The translations under genes and the position numbers were made by a program. From Melieria omissa (Eukaryota; Arthropoda; Insecta; Diptera; Ulidiidae), in assembly GCA_963971225.1 (NCBI GenBank), contig CAXARI010000118.1, forward strand, positions 361,001 through 425,000: DNA of 64,000 bases. Reading direction: 5' to 3'. Below are positions 35,934-47,200 of this stretch, one piece after another (position 1 is the first letter of the stretch; the number at the start of each line of letters is the position of its first letter). The notes beneath the pieces were generated by a model. The model was given only the letters and a program-made list of their open reading frames with translations. It was not told where the DNA came from and did no database searches.

Positions 35934-35964
<31 letters not shown>
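32691..35964 (+). mobile_element. RTE-clade non-LTR retrotransposon, full-length copy 2
   Basis: Same insertion point as copy 1 (left flank taatgaaatt), with about half a dozen substitutions, a 2-bp TA insertion before the stop and a longer A tail (about 28 nt, then caaaatt). The right flank reads caaaattaaattattg, so the target duplication is less clean than in copy 1. It was duplicated with the satellite block. Confidence 0.92.
32932..35910 (+). CDS. RTE endonuclease-reverse transcriptase polyprotein, copy 2
   Basis: 992 residues from the first ATG at 32932. Domain order, endonuclease motifs and the reverse transcriptase YADD box are the same as in copy 1. Visible amino-acid differences are K to R near the start and A to D in the GTAINSS segment (a position within the reverse transcriptase C-terminal part). 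A TA insertion converts the end from AVTR-stop to AV-stop, shortening it by two residues. The frame is otherwise intact, so two potentially coding-competent RTE copies lie 16 kb apart. Confidence 0.93.
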   Translation: MKARKQASEGTHNVDDHSKRFKDHDLRICTWNVRTLYREGASIQLAEALTKCKADITAIQEMRWTGQGCSKRADCDIYYSCHAEKREFGCGFVVSKRLRHHVSRFTPVNERLASIRIKAKYFSISLICAHAPTEEKDDATKDAFYAKLEDVYDRCPAHDVKIVLGDFNAKVGREGIFGPTVGQFSLHGTTTNNGLRLIDFPAARNMVVSSTRFQHLDIHKATWLSPDQSTRNQIDHIVIDGRHASSILDVRTFRGPNIDSDHYLVAAKVRMRLCAAKTAQPSLRRKLDISKLRLQGVAEAYSAQLSNQLGRSPSPPDHIGGLWAHLSHSMRAAAENVLGFRRPPPKNQWYDEECRAATAVKNAAYKKTLQSAATRAMTEKYREERKKERCLFRRKKREQERREREEIEECRSRNDARKFFQKVKRLTEGFKPGASSCRDENGDLVTDAQGVLRLWKEHFTKLLAGDERNNTASGEDVQMAPIDDDGVDVPPPSHDEVRVAIQRLKNNKAAGPDGLPAELFKAGGGELIGCMHQLICKIWLEERMPNDWNLSALCPVLKKGDPTICANYRGISLLPIAYKVLTSVLCERLKPLAKALIGPYQCGFRPGKSTIDQIFTLRQILEKTHENQIDTHHLFIDYKAAFDSPIRDRLYAALSELGIPAKLVRLCRATLSNTRSSVKVGSDLSDPFDTVRGFRQGDPLSCDLFNFTMESVLRKAGVHRNGTIFNKSVQLLAYADDIDVIGRNKRDVTAAFAAIERESAKMGLVVNEGKTKYMLSTRRDSQRLGSHVEADRYAFEVVKEFVYLGTDINSSNDVSLEIKRRITLANRCYYGLGRQLRSRDLSRPTKLSFYRTLILPVLLYGAEAWTMTRNDIAALGVFERKVLRKIFGPVRVGDDYRIRTNNELYELYKDMDVAQRINIQRLRWLGHVCRMDDEAPAKKVFDAMVGGRRRRGRPCLRWKDQVEEALVSLGVTNWRRRARSRGAWREVLRQAV

Positions 35965-36913
35965 CAAAATTAAATTATTGATTTAATTTGATAAAGCTGC
36001 ATTCTCTAGCTACATTTTAAGGGGTTTTTTATTAACGTAACCCATACCGTTTGGAATCTATAAGCACTTTAGTGGTGAGTGTGTATTTTGTAATAGGCAG
36101 TTTTTCAATGTTATCCTTGCGCATCGATATGCTCATTATTCCTGAAGGATAATGAAAAGTTAGGGACCAATATAGAAAGCATAAGACTCTGGCTAAATTT
36201 TAAGGGGTCAATTATTAATATGCACTTATGCATTTGGTGTTGACAAGCATTTTGTGGTTGCACCCAAGTAGCAATTTTTTCAAAGTCACCGTTCCAAATC
36301 GATTTGCTTTCGAACCTTGGGGTATAGAAGGATGATTGATACCATTATAGAAAGCATACGAGTCTAGCTAAATAATAAGGCATAATATTATTAAAATCCG
36401 TTAACGGGTCGAGATTTAAGAGCCATAATTTCGATCATGCTGCCGGTGGGATATTTTTTTTATTTACCAAATTGGTGAAAGGTGGTCACTCTGGCTTAAT
36501 TTTGACGCCATTTTGATTAAAGTGATTGTGCGTACTTAGGTTCCACAAGCATTTGATTGGTTATATAGATCAGAGGTGCATTCTTTCAATCAGTCGTTGT
36601 TGTGACAGCAACGAAGCAACACGTGTGGGGGCTGCGCGGATTTTTGTTTTGTTGCCTCAAGAAATTCTATGTATGAAAAAAAATTAGATGCTTTTGTTGT
36701 TGTAGTTTTTGTTTTGGCGATTGGTTGGCCTTTCGGCAATGACAAATGGGAACATTATATTTTTTTCACTTATATTTTTAAGGGTCAAGCGAAATGCACA
36801 ATGTGCTTTTAACTAATTCAATTAATTAAATAAGTTGTTTGCATTTTTTTGGGCAACTTTACATGTATTGGTTTTTGCTTTTCCTTAAGAAGATTTTGGG
36901 CACCCCTGATATA
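35965..36913 (+). repeat. Satellite array between RTE copy 2 and mariner
   Basis: Unit continuation after the RTE and a new unit from 36837. The stretch 36866-36913 is a 48-bp segment repeated directly on the other side of the mariner. Confidence 0.92.
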
Positions 36914-38205
36914 ACACTTCGTTCAATAATGTGTGTGACTAACTAATTAAAACACATTTTTTTGCCAAAATTCGTTTTTATTCACCAACATAGTCCCCTT
37001 TTAGGGAGATACAATCATTCCAACGCTTTTCCAATCTTTCGATACCGCCTTTGTAGAACGATTTTTCTTTGCCTTCAAAATAGGCGTTAGTTTCGGCGAT
37101 TACTTCATCATTTGAGCCAAATCTCTTACCACGGAGCATCTTTTTGAGGTCTGCGAAGAGCCAGTAGTCGCTGGGGGCCAGATCTGGAGAATACGGGGGA
37201 TGAGGAAGCAATTCGAAGCCCAATTCATGCATTTTTGCCATCGTTTTCATCGACTTGTGACACAGTGCATTGTCTTGGTGAAACAACACTTTTTTCTTCT
37301 TCATATGGGGCCGCTTAATCGCGATTTCTTCTTTCAAACGTTCCAACAACGCTATATAATAGTCGCTATTGATTGTTTTCCCTTTCTCAAGATAGTCGAT
37401 GGATATTATTCCGTGCACATCCCAAAATACTGACGCCATAACCTTGCCAGCCGATGTTTGTGCCTTTGGACGCTTTGGGCGGCTTTCACCGGTTGCATGC
37501 CACTCAGCAGACTGCAGATTTGACTCTGGAGTGAAATGGTGGATCCATGTTTCATCCATTGTGATGTACCGACGCAAAAACTCCGACTTGTTGCGCGTAA
37601 ACATGTCCAACCAGCTCTTTGAATCATCGATTCGTTGTTGTTTTTGCTCCGGTGTGAGCAAACGCGGCACCCATTTCGAAAACACCTTTTTCATAACCAA
37701 ATGTTCGTGTATTATGGTGTGTACACTGCCTGCTGATATCTTTAGAATGTCAGCAATCTCCCCCACTTTCACTTTACGGTCGGACATAATGATTTTCAGT
37801 GTTTTTTCAACGTTTTCCGGAATAACAGCGTCATTTGGCCGTCCAGTAGATGGAATGTCATCGGTGTCTGTACGACCACGTTTGAATTCGGCATACCAAT
37901 AACAAATGGTTCTTTTTGATGGAGCAGAGTCCGAATAATGTTTTTCAAGCCATTCCTGGCATTGAACAGTATTTTTTTCATTAAAAAACAATGATAAATC
38001 AGCACACGGAATTGCTTTGAATTCATTTTTTTTGAAAACTCAAAAGTAGTGTCACTTAAAGCACTGTAACTTGTAAACTAATGGTCGGATTGACATATAA
38101 TTTTGACAGTAAGCCTAAAAAGGTTCACAATTTCGAAAAAAAATATTGATTTAATATTAGTGCCGCCATCTATGTGTCAGTCACACATATTATTGAACGA
38201 AGTGT
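36914..38205 (-). mobile_element. mariner (irritans-like) DNA transposon, 1,292 bp
   Basis: Typical mariner length. Terminal inverted repeats begin ACACTTCGTTCAATAAT at both ends (about 27 bp, one mismatch), each next to a TA dinucleotide (36912-36913 and 38206-38207). It contains one transposase gene on the minus strand. Beyond the TA, a 48-bp direct repeat of satellite (36866-36913 and 38206-38253) flanks the element, which simple mariner insertion does not explain. Confidence 0.93.
36978..38026 (-). pseudogene. mariner transposase with a single frameshift near the N-terminus
   Basis: The main frame (36978-37988) encodes about 336 residues that closely resemble irritans/Himar-type transposases. 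It has an N-terminal helix-turn-helix DNA-binding part (about residues 10-110 with WVPR after it) and a catalytic domain with the D,D34D triad: TMDETW, FHQDNALCHKS and SPDLAPSDYW. The natural start is the ATG at 38024-38026 (MNSKQFRVLIYHCFL) in another frame. A one-base loss in the homopolymer near 37983-37988 separates the two frames. All catalytic residues remain, so the gene is broken only by this indel, unless it is a sequencing error. Confidence 0.88.
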
Positions 38206-41200
38206 TATTGGTTTTTGCTTTTCCATAAGAAGATTTTGGGCACCCCTGATATAGATGTATCATGTGGTCGATATCACTTTTCCACAACGAAATTCTCCTG
38301 CATTATCTGAGATAGCGAGAAGATTGAACCCATTTATGAAAGCTCAAAACTCCAGCTAGGTTTTAAGGTTATTATTTTTTCTATAAACCTAGAATCATCA
38401 TATTTTACAAGCATTTTATCGATTTTGCAGTAGGCAGCCATTTAATGTCACTTTTGCGCATCGATCTGTTCATGATTGCGGAATAGTAATCAAATTATTG
38501 ATTTAATTTTATAAAGCTGCAATCTCTAGCTACATTTTAAGGGGTTCTTTATTAACGTAACCCATACCGTTTGGAATCTATAAGCACTTTAGTGGTGAGT
38601 GTGTATTTGGTAATATGCAGTTTTTCAATGTTATCCTTGCGCATCGATATGCTCATTATTCCTGAAGGATAATGAAAAGGTAGGGACCAATATAGAAAGC
38701 ATAAGACTCTGGCTAAATTTTAAGGGGTCAATTATTAATATGCACTTATGTATTTGGTGTTGACAAGCATTTTAGTGGTTGAACCCAAGTAGCAATTTTT
38801 TCAAAGTCACCGTTCCAAATCGATTTGCTTTCGAACCTTGGGGTATAGAAGGATGATTGATACCATTATAGAAAGCATACGAGTCTAGCTAAATCATAAG
38901 GCATAATATTATTAAAATCCGTTAACGGGTCGAGATTTAACAGCCATAATTTCGATCATGCTGCCGGTGGGATATATTTTTTATTTACCAAATTGGTTAA
39001 AGGTGGTCACTCTGGCTTAATTTTGACGCCATTTTGATTAAAGTGATTGTGCGTACTTAGGTTCCACAAGCATTTGATTGGTTATATAGATCAGAGGTGC
39101 ATTCTTTCAATCAGTTGTTGTTGTGACAGCAACGAAGCAACACGTGTGGGGGCTGCGCGGATTTTTGTTTTGTTGCCTCAAGAAATTGTATGTATGAAAA
39201 AATTAGATGCTTTTGTTGTTGTAGTTTTTGTGTGTATGCTTTTTTGTGTTGGCGATTGGTTGGCCTTTCGGCAATGACAAATGGGAACATTAAATATTTT
39301 TCACTTATAATTTTAAGGGTCAAGCGAAATGCACAATGTGCTTTCAACCAATTCAATTAATTAAATAATTTGTTTGCATTTTTTTGGGCAACTTTAAATG
39401 TATTGGTTTTTGCTTTTCCATAAGAAGACTTTGGGCACCCCGGATATAGATGAATCATGTGGTCGATATCACTTTTCCACAACGAAATTCTCCTGCATTA
39501 TTTGAGATAGCGAGAAGATTGACCCCATTTATGAAAGCTCAAAACTCCAGCTAGGTTTTAAGGTTATTATTTTTTCTATACACCTAGAATCATCATATTT
39601 TACAAGCATTTTATCGATTTTGCAGTAGGCAGCCATTTAATGTCACTTTTGCGCATCGATCTGTTCATGATTGCGGAATAGTAATCAAATTATTGATTTA
39701 ATTTTATAAAGCTGCAATCTCTAGCTACATTTTAAGGGGTTCTTTATTAACGTAACCCATACCGTTTGGAATCTATAAGCACTTTAGTGGTGAGTGTGTA
39801 TTTTGTAATAGGCAGTTTTTCAATGTTATCCTTGCGCATCGATATGCTCATTATTCCTGAAGGATAATGAAAAGGTAGGGACCAATATAGAAAGCATAAG
39901 ACTCTGGCTAAATTTTAAGGGGTCAATTATTAATATGCACTTATGTATTTGGTGTTGACAAGCATTTTAGTGGTTGAACCCAAGTAGCAATTTTTTCAAA
40001 GTCACCGTTCCAAATCGATTTGCTTTCGAACCTTGGGGTATAGAAGGATGATTGATACCATTATAGAAAGCATACGAGTCTAGCTAAATCATAAGGCATA
40101 ATATTATTAAAATCCGTTAACGGGTCGAGATTTAACAGCCATAATTTCGATCATGCTGCCGGTGGGATATTTTTTTTATTTACCAAATTGGTGAAAGGTG
40201 GTCACTCTGGCTTAATTTTGACGCCATTTTGATTAAAGTGATTGTGCGTACTTAGGTTCCACAAGCATTTGATTGGTTATATAGATCAGAGGTGCATTCT
40301 TTCAATCAGTCGTTGTTGTGACAGCAACGAAGCAACACGTGTGGGGGCTGCGCGGATTTTTGTTTTGTTTCCTCAAGAAATTCTATGTATGAAAAAAAAT
40401 TAGATGCTTTTGTTGTTGTAGTTTTTGTTTTGGCGATTGGTTGGCCTTTCGGCAATGACAATTGGTATTGGTTTTTGCTTTTCCATAAGAAGATTTTGGC
40501 ACCCCCTGATATAGATGTATCATGTGGTCGATATCACTTTTCCACAACGAAATTCTCCTGCATTATTTGAGATAGCGACGAAGCAACACGTGTGGGGGCT
40601 GCGCGGATTTTTGTTTTGTTGCCTCAAGAAATTCTATGTATGAAAAAAAATTAGATGCTTTTGTTGTTGTAGTTTTTGTGTGTATGCTTTTTTTGTGTTG
40701 GCGATTGGTTGGCCTTTCGGCAATGAAAAATGGGAACATTATATTTTTTTCACTTATAATTTTAAGGGTCAAGCGAAATGCACAATGTGCTTTCAACTAA
40801 TTCAATTAATTAAATAATTTGTTTGCATTTTTTTGGGCAACTTTAAATGTATTGGTTTTTGCTTTTCCATAAGAAGATTTTGGCACCCCCTGATATAGAT
40901 GTATCATGTGGTCGATATCACTTTTCCACAACGAAATTCTCCTGCATTATTTGAGATAGCGAGAAGATTGACCCCATTTATGAAAGCTCAAAACTCCAGC
41001 TAGGTTTTAAGGTTATTATTTTTTCTATAAACCTAAAATCATCATATTTTACAAGCATTTTATCGATTTTGCAGTAGGCAGCCATTTAATGTCACTCTTG
41101 CGCATCGATCTGTTCATGATTGCCTAATAGTAATCAAATTATTGATTTAATTTGATAAAGCTGCAATCTCTAGCTACATTTTAAGGGGTTTTTTATCAAC

Positions 41201-44200
41201 GTAGCCCATACCGTTTGGAATCTATAAGCACTTTAGTGGTGAGTGTGTATTTTGTAATAGGCAGTTTTTCAATATTATCCTTGCGCATCGATATGCTCAT
41301 TATTCCTGAAGGATAATGAAAAGTTAGGGACCAATATAGAAAGCATAAGACTCTGGCTAAATTTTAAGGGGTCAATTATTAATATGCACTTATGCATTTG
41401 GTGTTGACAAGCATTTTAGTGGTTGAACCCAAGTAGAAATTTTTTCAAAGTCACCGTTCCAAATCGATTTGCTTTCGAACCTTGGGGTATAGAAGGATGA
41501 TTGATACCATTATAGAAAGCATACGAGTCTAGCTAAATCATAAGGTATAATATTATTAAAATCCGTTAACGGGTCGAGATTTAACAGCCATAATTTCGAT
41601 CATGCTGCCGGTGGGATATTTTTTTTTTTTACCAAATTGGTGAAGGGTTGTCACTCTGGCTTAATTTTGACGCCATTTTGATTAAAGTGATTGTGCGTAC
41701 TTAGGTTCCACAAGCATTTGATTGGTTATATAGATCAGAGGTGCATTCTTTCAATCAGTCGTTGTTGTGACAGCAACGAAGCAACACGTGTGGGGGCTGC
41801 GCGGATTTTTGTTTTGTTTCCTCAAGAAATTCTATGTATGAAAAAAAATTAGATGCTTTTGTTGTTGTAGTTTTTGTGTTGGCGATTGGTTGGCCTTTCG
41901 GCAATGACAATTGGTATTGGTTTTTGCTTTTCCATAAGAAGATTTTGGCACCCCCTGATATAGATGTATCATGTGGTCGATATCACTTTTCCACAACGAA
42001 ATTCTCCTGCATTATTTGAGATAGCGACGAAGCAACACGTGTGGGGGCTGCGCGGATTTTTGTTTTGTTGCCTCAAGAAATTCTATGTATGAAAAAAATT
42101 AGATGCTTTTGTTGTTGTAGTTTTTGTGTGTATGCTTTTTTTGTGTTGGCGATTGGTTGGCCTTTCGGCAATGAAAAATGGGAACATTATATTTTTTTCA
42201 CTTATAATTTTAAGGGTCAAGCGAAATGCACAATGTGCTTTCAACTAATTCAATTAATTAAATAATTTGTTTGAATTTTTTTGGGCAACTTTAAATGTAT
42301 TGGTTTTTGCTTTTCCATAAGAAGACTTTGGGCACCCCTGATATAGATGTATCATGTGGTCGATATCACTTTTCCACAACGAAATTCTCCTGCATTTTTT
42401 GAGATAGCGAGAAGATTGACCCCATTTATGAAAGCTCAAAACTCCAGCTAGGTTTTAAGGTTATTATTTTTTCTATAAACCTAGAATCATCATATTTTAC
42501 AAGCATTTTATCGATTTTGCAGTAGGCAGCCATTTAATGTCACCCTTGCGCATCGATCTGTTCATGATTGCCTAATAGTAATCAAATTATTGATTTAATT
42601 TGGTAAAGCTGCATTCTCTAGCTACATTTTAAGGGGTTTTTTATTAACGTAACCCATACCGTTTGGAATCTATAAGCACTTTAGTGGTGAGTGTGTATTT
42701 TGTAATAGGCAGTTTTTCAATGTTATCCTTGCGCATCGATATGCTCATTATTCCTGAAGGATAATGAAAAGTTAGGGACCAATATAGAAAGCATAAGACT
42801 CTGGCTAAATTTTAAGGGGTCAATTATTAATATGCACTTATGCATTTGGTGTTGACAAGCATTTTAGTGGTTGCACCCAAGTAGCAATTTTTTCAAAGTC
42901 ACCGTTCCAAATCGATTTGCTTTCGAACCTTGGGGTATAGAAGGATGATTGATACCATTATAGAAAGCAAACGAGTCTAGCTAAATAATAAGGCATAATA
43001 TTATTAAAATCCGTTAACGGGTCGAGGTTTAACAGCCATAAACAGCCATAATTTCGATCATGCCAGTGGGATATTTTTTTTATTTACCAAATTGGTGAAA
43101 GGTGGTCACTCTGGCTTAATTTTGACGCCATTTTGATTAAAGTGATTGTGCGTACTTAGGTTCCACAAACATTTGATTGGTTATATAGATCAGAGGTGCA
43201 TTCTTTCAATCAGTCGTTGTTGTGACAGCAACGAAGCAACACGTGTGGGGGCTGCGCGGATTTTTGTTTTGTTGCCTCAAGAAATTCTATGTATGAAAAA
43301 AAATTAGATGCTTTTGTTGTTGTAGTTTTTGTGTGTATGCTTTTTTGTGTTGGCGATTGGTTGGCCTTTCGGCAATGACAAATGGGAACATTATATTTTT
43401 TTCACTTATAATTTTAAGGGTCAAGCGAAATGCACAATGTGCTTTTAACTAATTCAATTAATTAAATAAGTTGTTTGCATTTTTTTGGGCAACTTTACAT
43501 GTATTGGTTTTTGCTTTTCCATAAGAAGATTTTGGGCACCCCTGATATAGATGTATCATGTGGTCGATATCACTATTCCACAACCAAATTCTCCTGCACT
43601 ATTTGAGATAGCGAGAAGATTGACCCCATTTATGAAAGCTCAAAACTCCAGCTAGGTTTTAAGATTATTATTTTTTCTATACACCTAGAATCATCATATT
43701 TTACAAGCATTTTATCGATTTTGCAGTAGGCAGCCATTTAATGTCACTCTTGCGCATCGATCTGTTCATGATTGCCGAATAGTAATCAAATTATTGATTT
43801 AATTTGATAAAGCTGCAATCTCTAGCTACATTTTAAGGGGCTTTTTATTAACGTAACCCATACCGTTTGGAATCTATAAGCACTTTAGTGGTGAGTGTGT
43901 ATTTTGTAATAGGCAGTTTTTCAATGTTATCCTTGCGCATCGATATGCTCATTATTCCTGACGGATAATGAAAAGGTAGGGACCAATATAGAAAGCATAA
44001 GACTCTGGCTAAATTTTAAGGGGTCAATTGTTAATATGCACTTATGCATTTGGTGTTGACAAGCATTTTAGTGGTCGCACCCAAGTAGCAATTTTTTCAA
44101 AGTCACCGTTCCAAATCGATTTGCTTTCGAACCTTGGTGTATAGAAGGATGATTGATACCATTATAGAAAGCATACGAGTCTAGCTAAATCATAAGGCAT

Positions 44201-47200
44201 AATATTATTAAAATCCGTTAACGGGTCGAGAGTTAACAGCCATAATTTCGATCATGCTGCCGGTGGGATATTTTTGTATTTACCAAATTGGTCAAAGGTG
44301 GTCAGTCTGGCTTAATTTTGACGCCATTTTGATTAAAGTGATTGTGCGTACTTAGGTTCCACAAGCATTTGATTGATTATATAGATCAGAGGTGCATTCT
44401 TTCAATCAGTCGTTGTTGTGACAGCAACGAAGCAACACGTGTGGGGGCTGCGCGGATTTTTGTTTTGTTGTCTCAAGAAATTGTATGTATGAAAAAAAAT
44501 TAGATGCTTTTGTTGTTGTAGTGTTTGTTTTGGCGATTGGTTGGCCTTTCGGCAATGACAAATGGGAACATTATATTTTTTCACTTATAATTTTAAGGGT
44601 CAAGCGAAATGCACAATGTGCTTTCAACTAATTCAATTAATTAAATAATTTGTTTGCATTTTTTGGGCAACTTTACATGTATTGGTTTTTGCTTTTCCAT
44701 AAGAAGATTTTGGGCACCCCTGATATAGATGTATCATGTGGTCGATATCACTTTTCCACAACGAAATTCTCCTGCATTATTTGAGATAGCGAGAAGATTG
44801 ACCCCATTTATGAAAGCTCAAAACTCCAGCTAGGTTTTAGGGTTATTATTTTTCTAAACCTAGAATCATCATATTTTACAAGCATTTTATCGATTTTGCA
44901 GTAGGCAGCCATTTAATGTCACTCTTGCGCATCGATCTGTTCATGATTGCCGAATAGTAATCAAATTATTGATTTGATTTGATAAAGCTGCAATCTCTAG
45001 CTACATTTTAAGGGGTTTTCTACCCATACCGTTTGGAATCTATAAGGACTTTAGTGGTGAGTGTGTATTTTGTAATAGGCAGTTTTTCAATGTTATCCTT
45101 GCTCATCGATATGCTATTATTCCTGAAGGATAATGAAATGTTAGGGACCAATATAGAAAGCATAAGACTCTGGCTAAATTTTAAGGGGTCAATTATTAAT
45201 ATGCACTTATGCATTTGGTGTTGACAAGCATTTTAGTGGTCGCACCCAAGTAGCAATTTTTTCAAAGTCACCGTTCCAAATCGATTTGCTTTCGAACCTT
45301 GGGGTATAGAAGGATGATTGATACCATTATAGAAAGCATACGAGTCTAGCTAAATCATAAGGCATAATATTATTAAAATCCGTTAACGGGTCGAGATTTA
45401 ACAGCCATAATTTCGATCATGCTGCCGGTGGGATATATTTTTTATTTACCAAATTGGTTAAAGGTGGTCACTCTGGCTTAATTTTGACGCCATTTTGATT
45501 AAAGTGATTGTGCGTACTTAGGTTCCACAAGCATTTGATTGGTTATATAGATCAGAGGTGCATTCTTTCAATCAGTCGTTGTTGTGACAGCAACGAAGCA
45601 ACACGTGTGGGGACTGCGCGGATTTTTGTTTTGTTGCCTCAAGAAATTGTATGTATGAAAAAAATTAGATGCTTTTGTTGTTGTAGTTTTTGTGTGTATG
45701 CTTTTTTGTGTTGGCGATTGGTTGGCCTTTCGGCAATGACAAATGGGAACATTATATTTTTGTCACTTATAATTTTAAGGGTCAAGCGAAATGCACAATG
45801 TGCTTTCAACTAATTCAATTAATTAAATAATTTGTTTGCATTTTTTTTGGGCAACTTTACATGTATTGGTCTTTGCTTTTCCATAAGAAGATTTTGGGCA
45901 CCCCTGATATAGATGTATCATGTGGTCGATATCACTTTTCCACAACGAAATTCTCCTGCATTATCTGAGATAGCGAGAAGATTGACCCCATTTATGAAAG
46001 CTCAAAACTCCAGCTAGGTTTTAAGGTTATTATTTTTTCTATAAACCTAGAATCATCATATTTTACAAGCATTTTATCGATTTTGCAGTAGGCAGCCATT
46101 TAATGTCACTTTTGCGCATCGATCTGTTCATGATTGCGGAATAGTAATCAAATTTGTGATTTAATTTGATAAAGCTGGAATCTCTAGCTACATTTTAAGG
46201 GGTTCTTTATTAACGTAACCCATACCGTTTGGAATCTATAAGCACTTTAGTGGTGAGTGTGTATTTTGTAATAGGCAGTTTTTCAATGTTATCCTTGCTC
46301 ATCGATATGCTCATTATTCCTGAAGGATAATGAAAAGGTAGGGACCAATATAGAAAGCATAAGACTCTGGCTAAATTCTAAGGGGTCAATTATTAATATG
46401 CACTTATGCATTTGGTGTTGACAAGCATTTTAGTGGTTGCACCCAAGTAGCAATTTTTTCAAAGTCACCGTTCCAAATCGATTTGCTTTCGAACCTTGGG
46501 GTATAGAAGGATGATTGATACCATTATAGAAAGCATACGAGTATAGCTAAATAATAAGGCATAATATTATTAAAATCCGTTAACGGGTCGAGATTTAACA
46601 GCCATAATTTCGATCATGCTGGCGGTGGGATATTTTTTTTATTTACCAAATTGGTGAAAGGTGATCACTCTGGCTTAATTTTGACGCCATTTTGATTAAA
46701 GTGATTGTGCATACTTAGGTTGCACAAGCATTTGATTGGTTATATAGATCAGAGGTGCATTCTTTCAATCAGTCGTTGTTGTGACAGCAACGAAGCAACA
46801 CGTGTGGGGGCTGCGCGGATTTTTGTTTTGTTGCCTCAAGAAATTCTATGTATGAAAAAAAATTAGATGCTTTTGTTGTTGTAGTTTTTGTGTTGGCGAT
46901 TGGTTGGCCTTTCGGCAATGACAAGTGGGAACATTAAATATTTTTCACTTATAATTTTAAGGGTCAAGCGAAATGCACAATGTGCTTTCAACCAATTCAA
47001 TTAATTAAATAATTTGTTTGCATTTTTTTGGGCAACTTTAAATGTATTGGTTTTTGCTTTTCCATAAGAAGACTTTGGGCACCCCTGATATAGATGTATC
47101 ATGTGGTCGATATCACTTTTCCACAACGAAATTCTCCTGCATTACTTGAGATAGCGAGAAGATTGACCCCATTTATGAAAGCTCAAAACTCCAGCTAGGT

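Noticed and set aside
37399..37902. A 167-codon + strand frame inside the mariner
   Set aside because: Antisense to the transposase gene, with no protein-like features.
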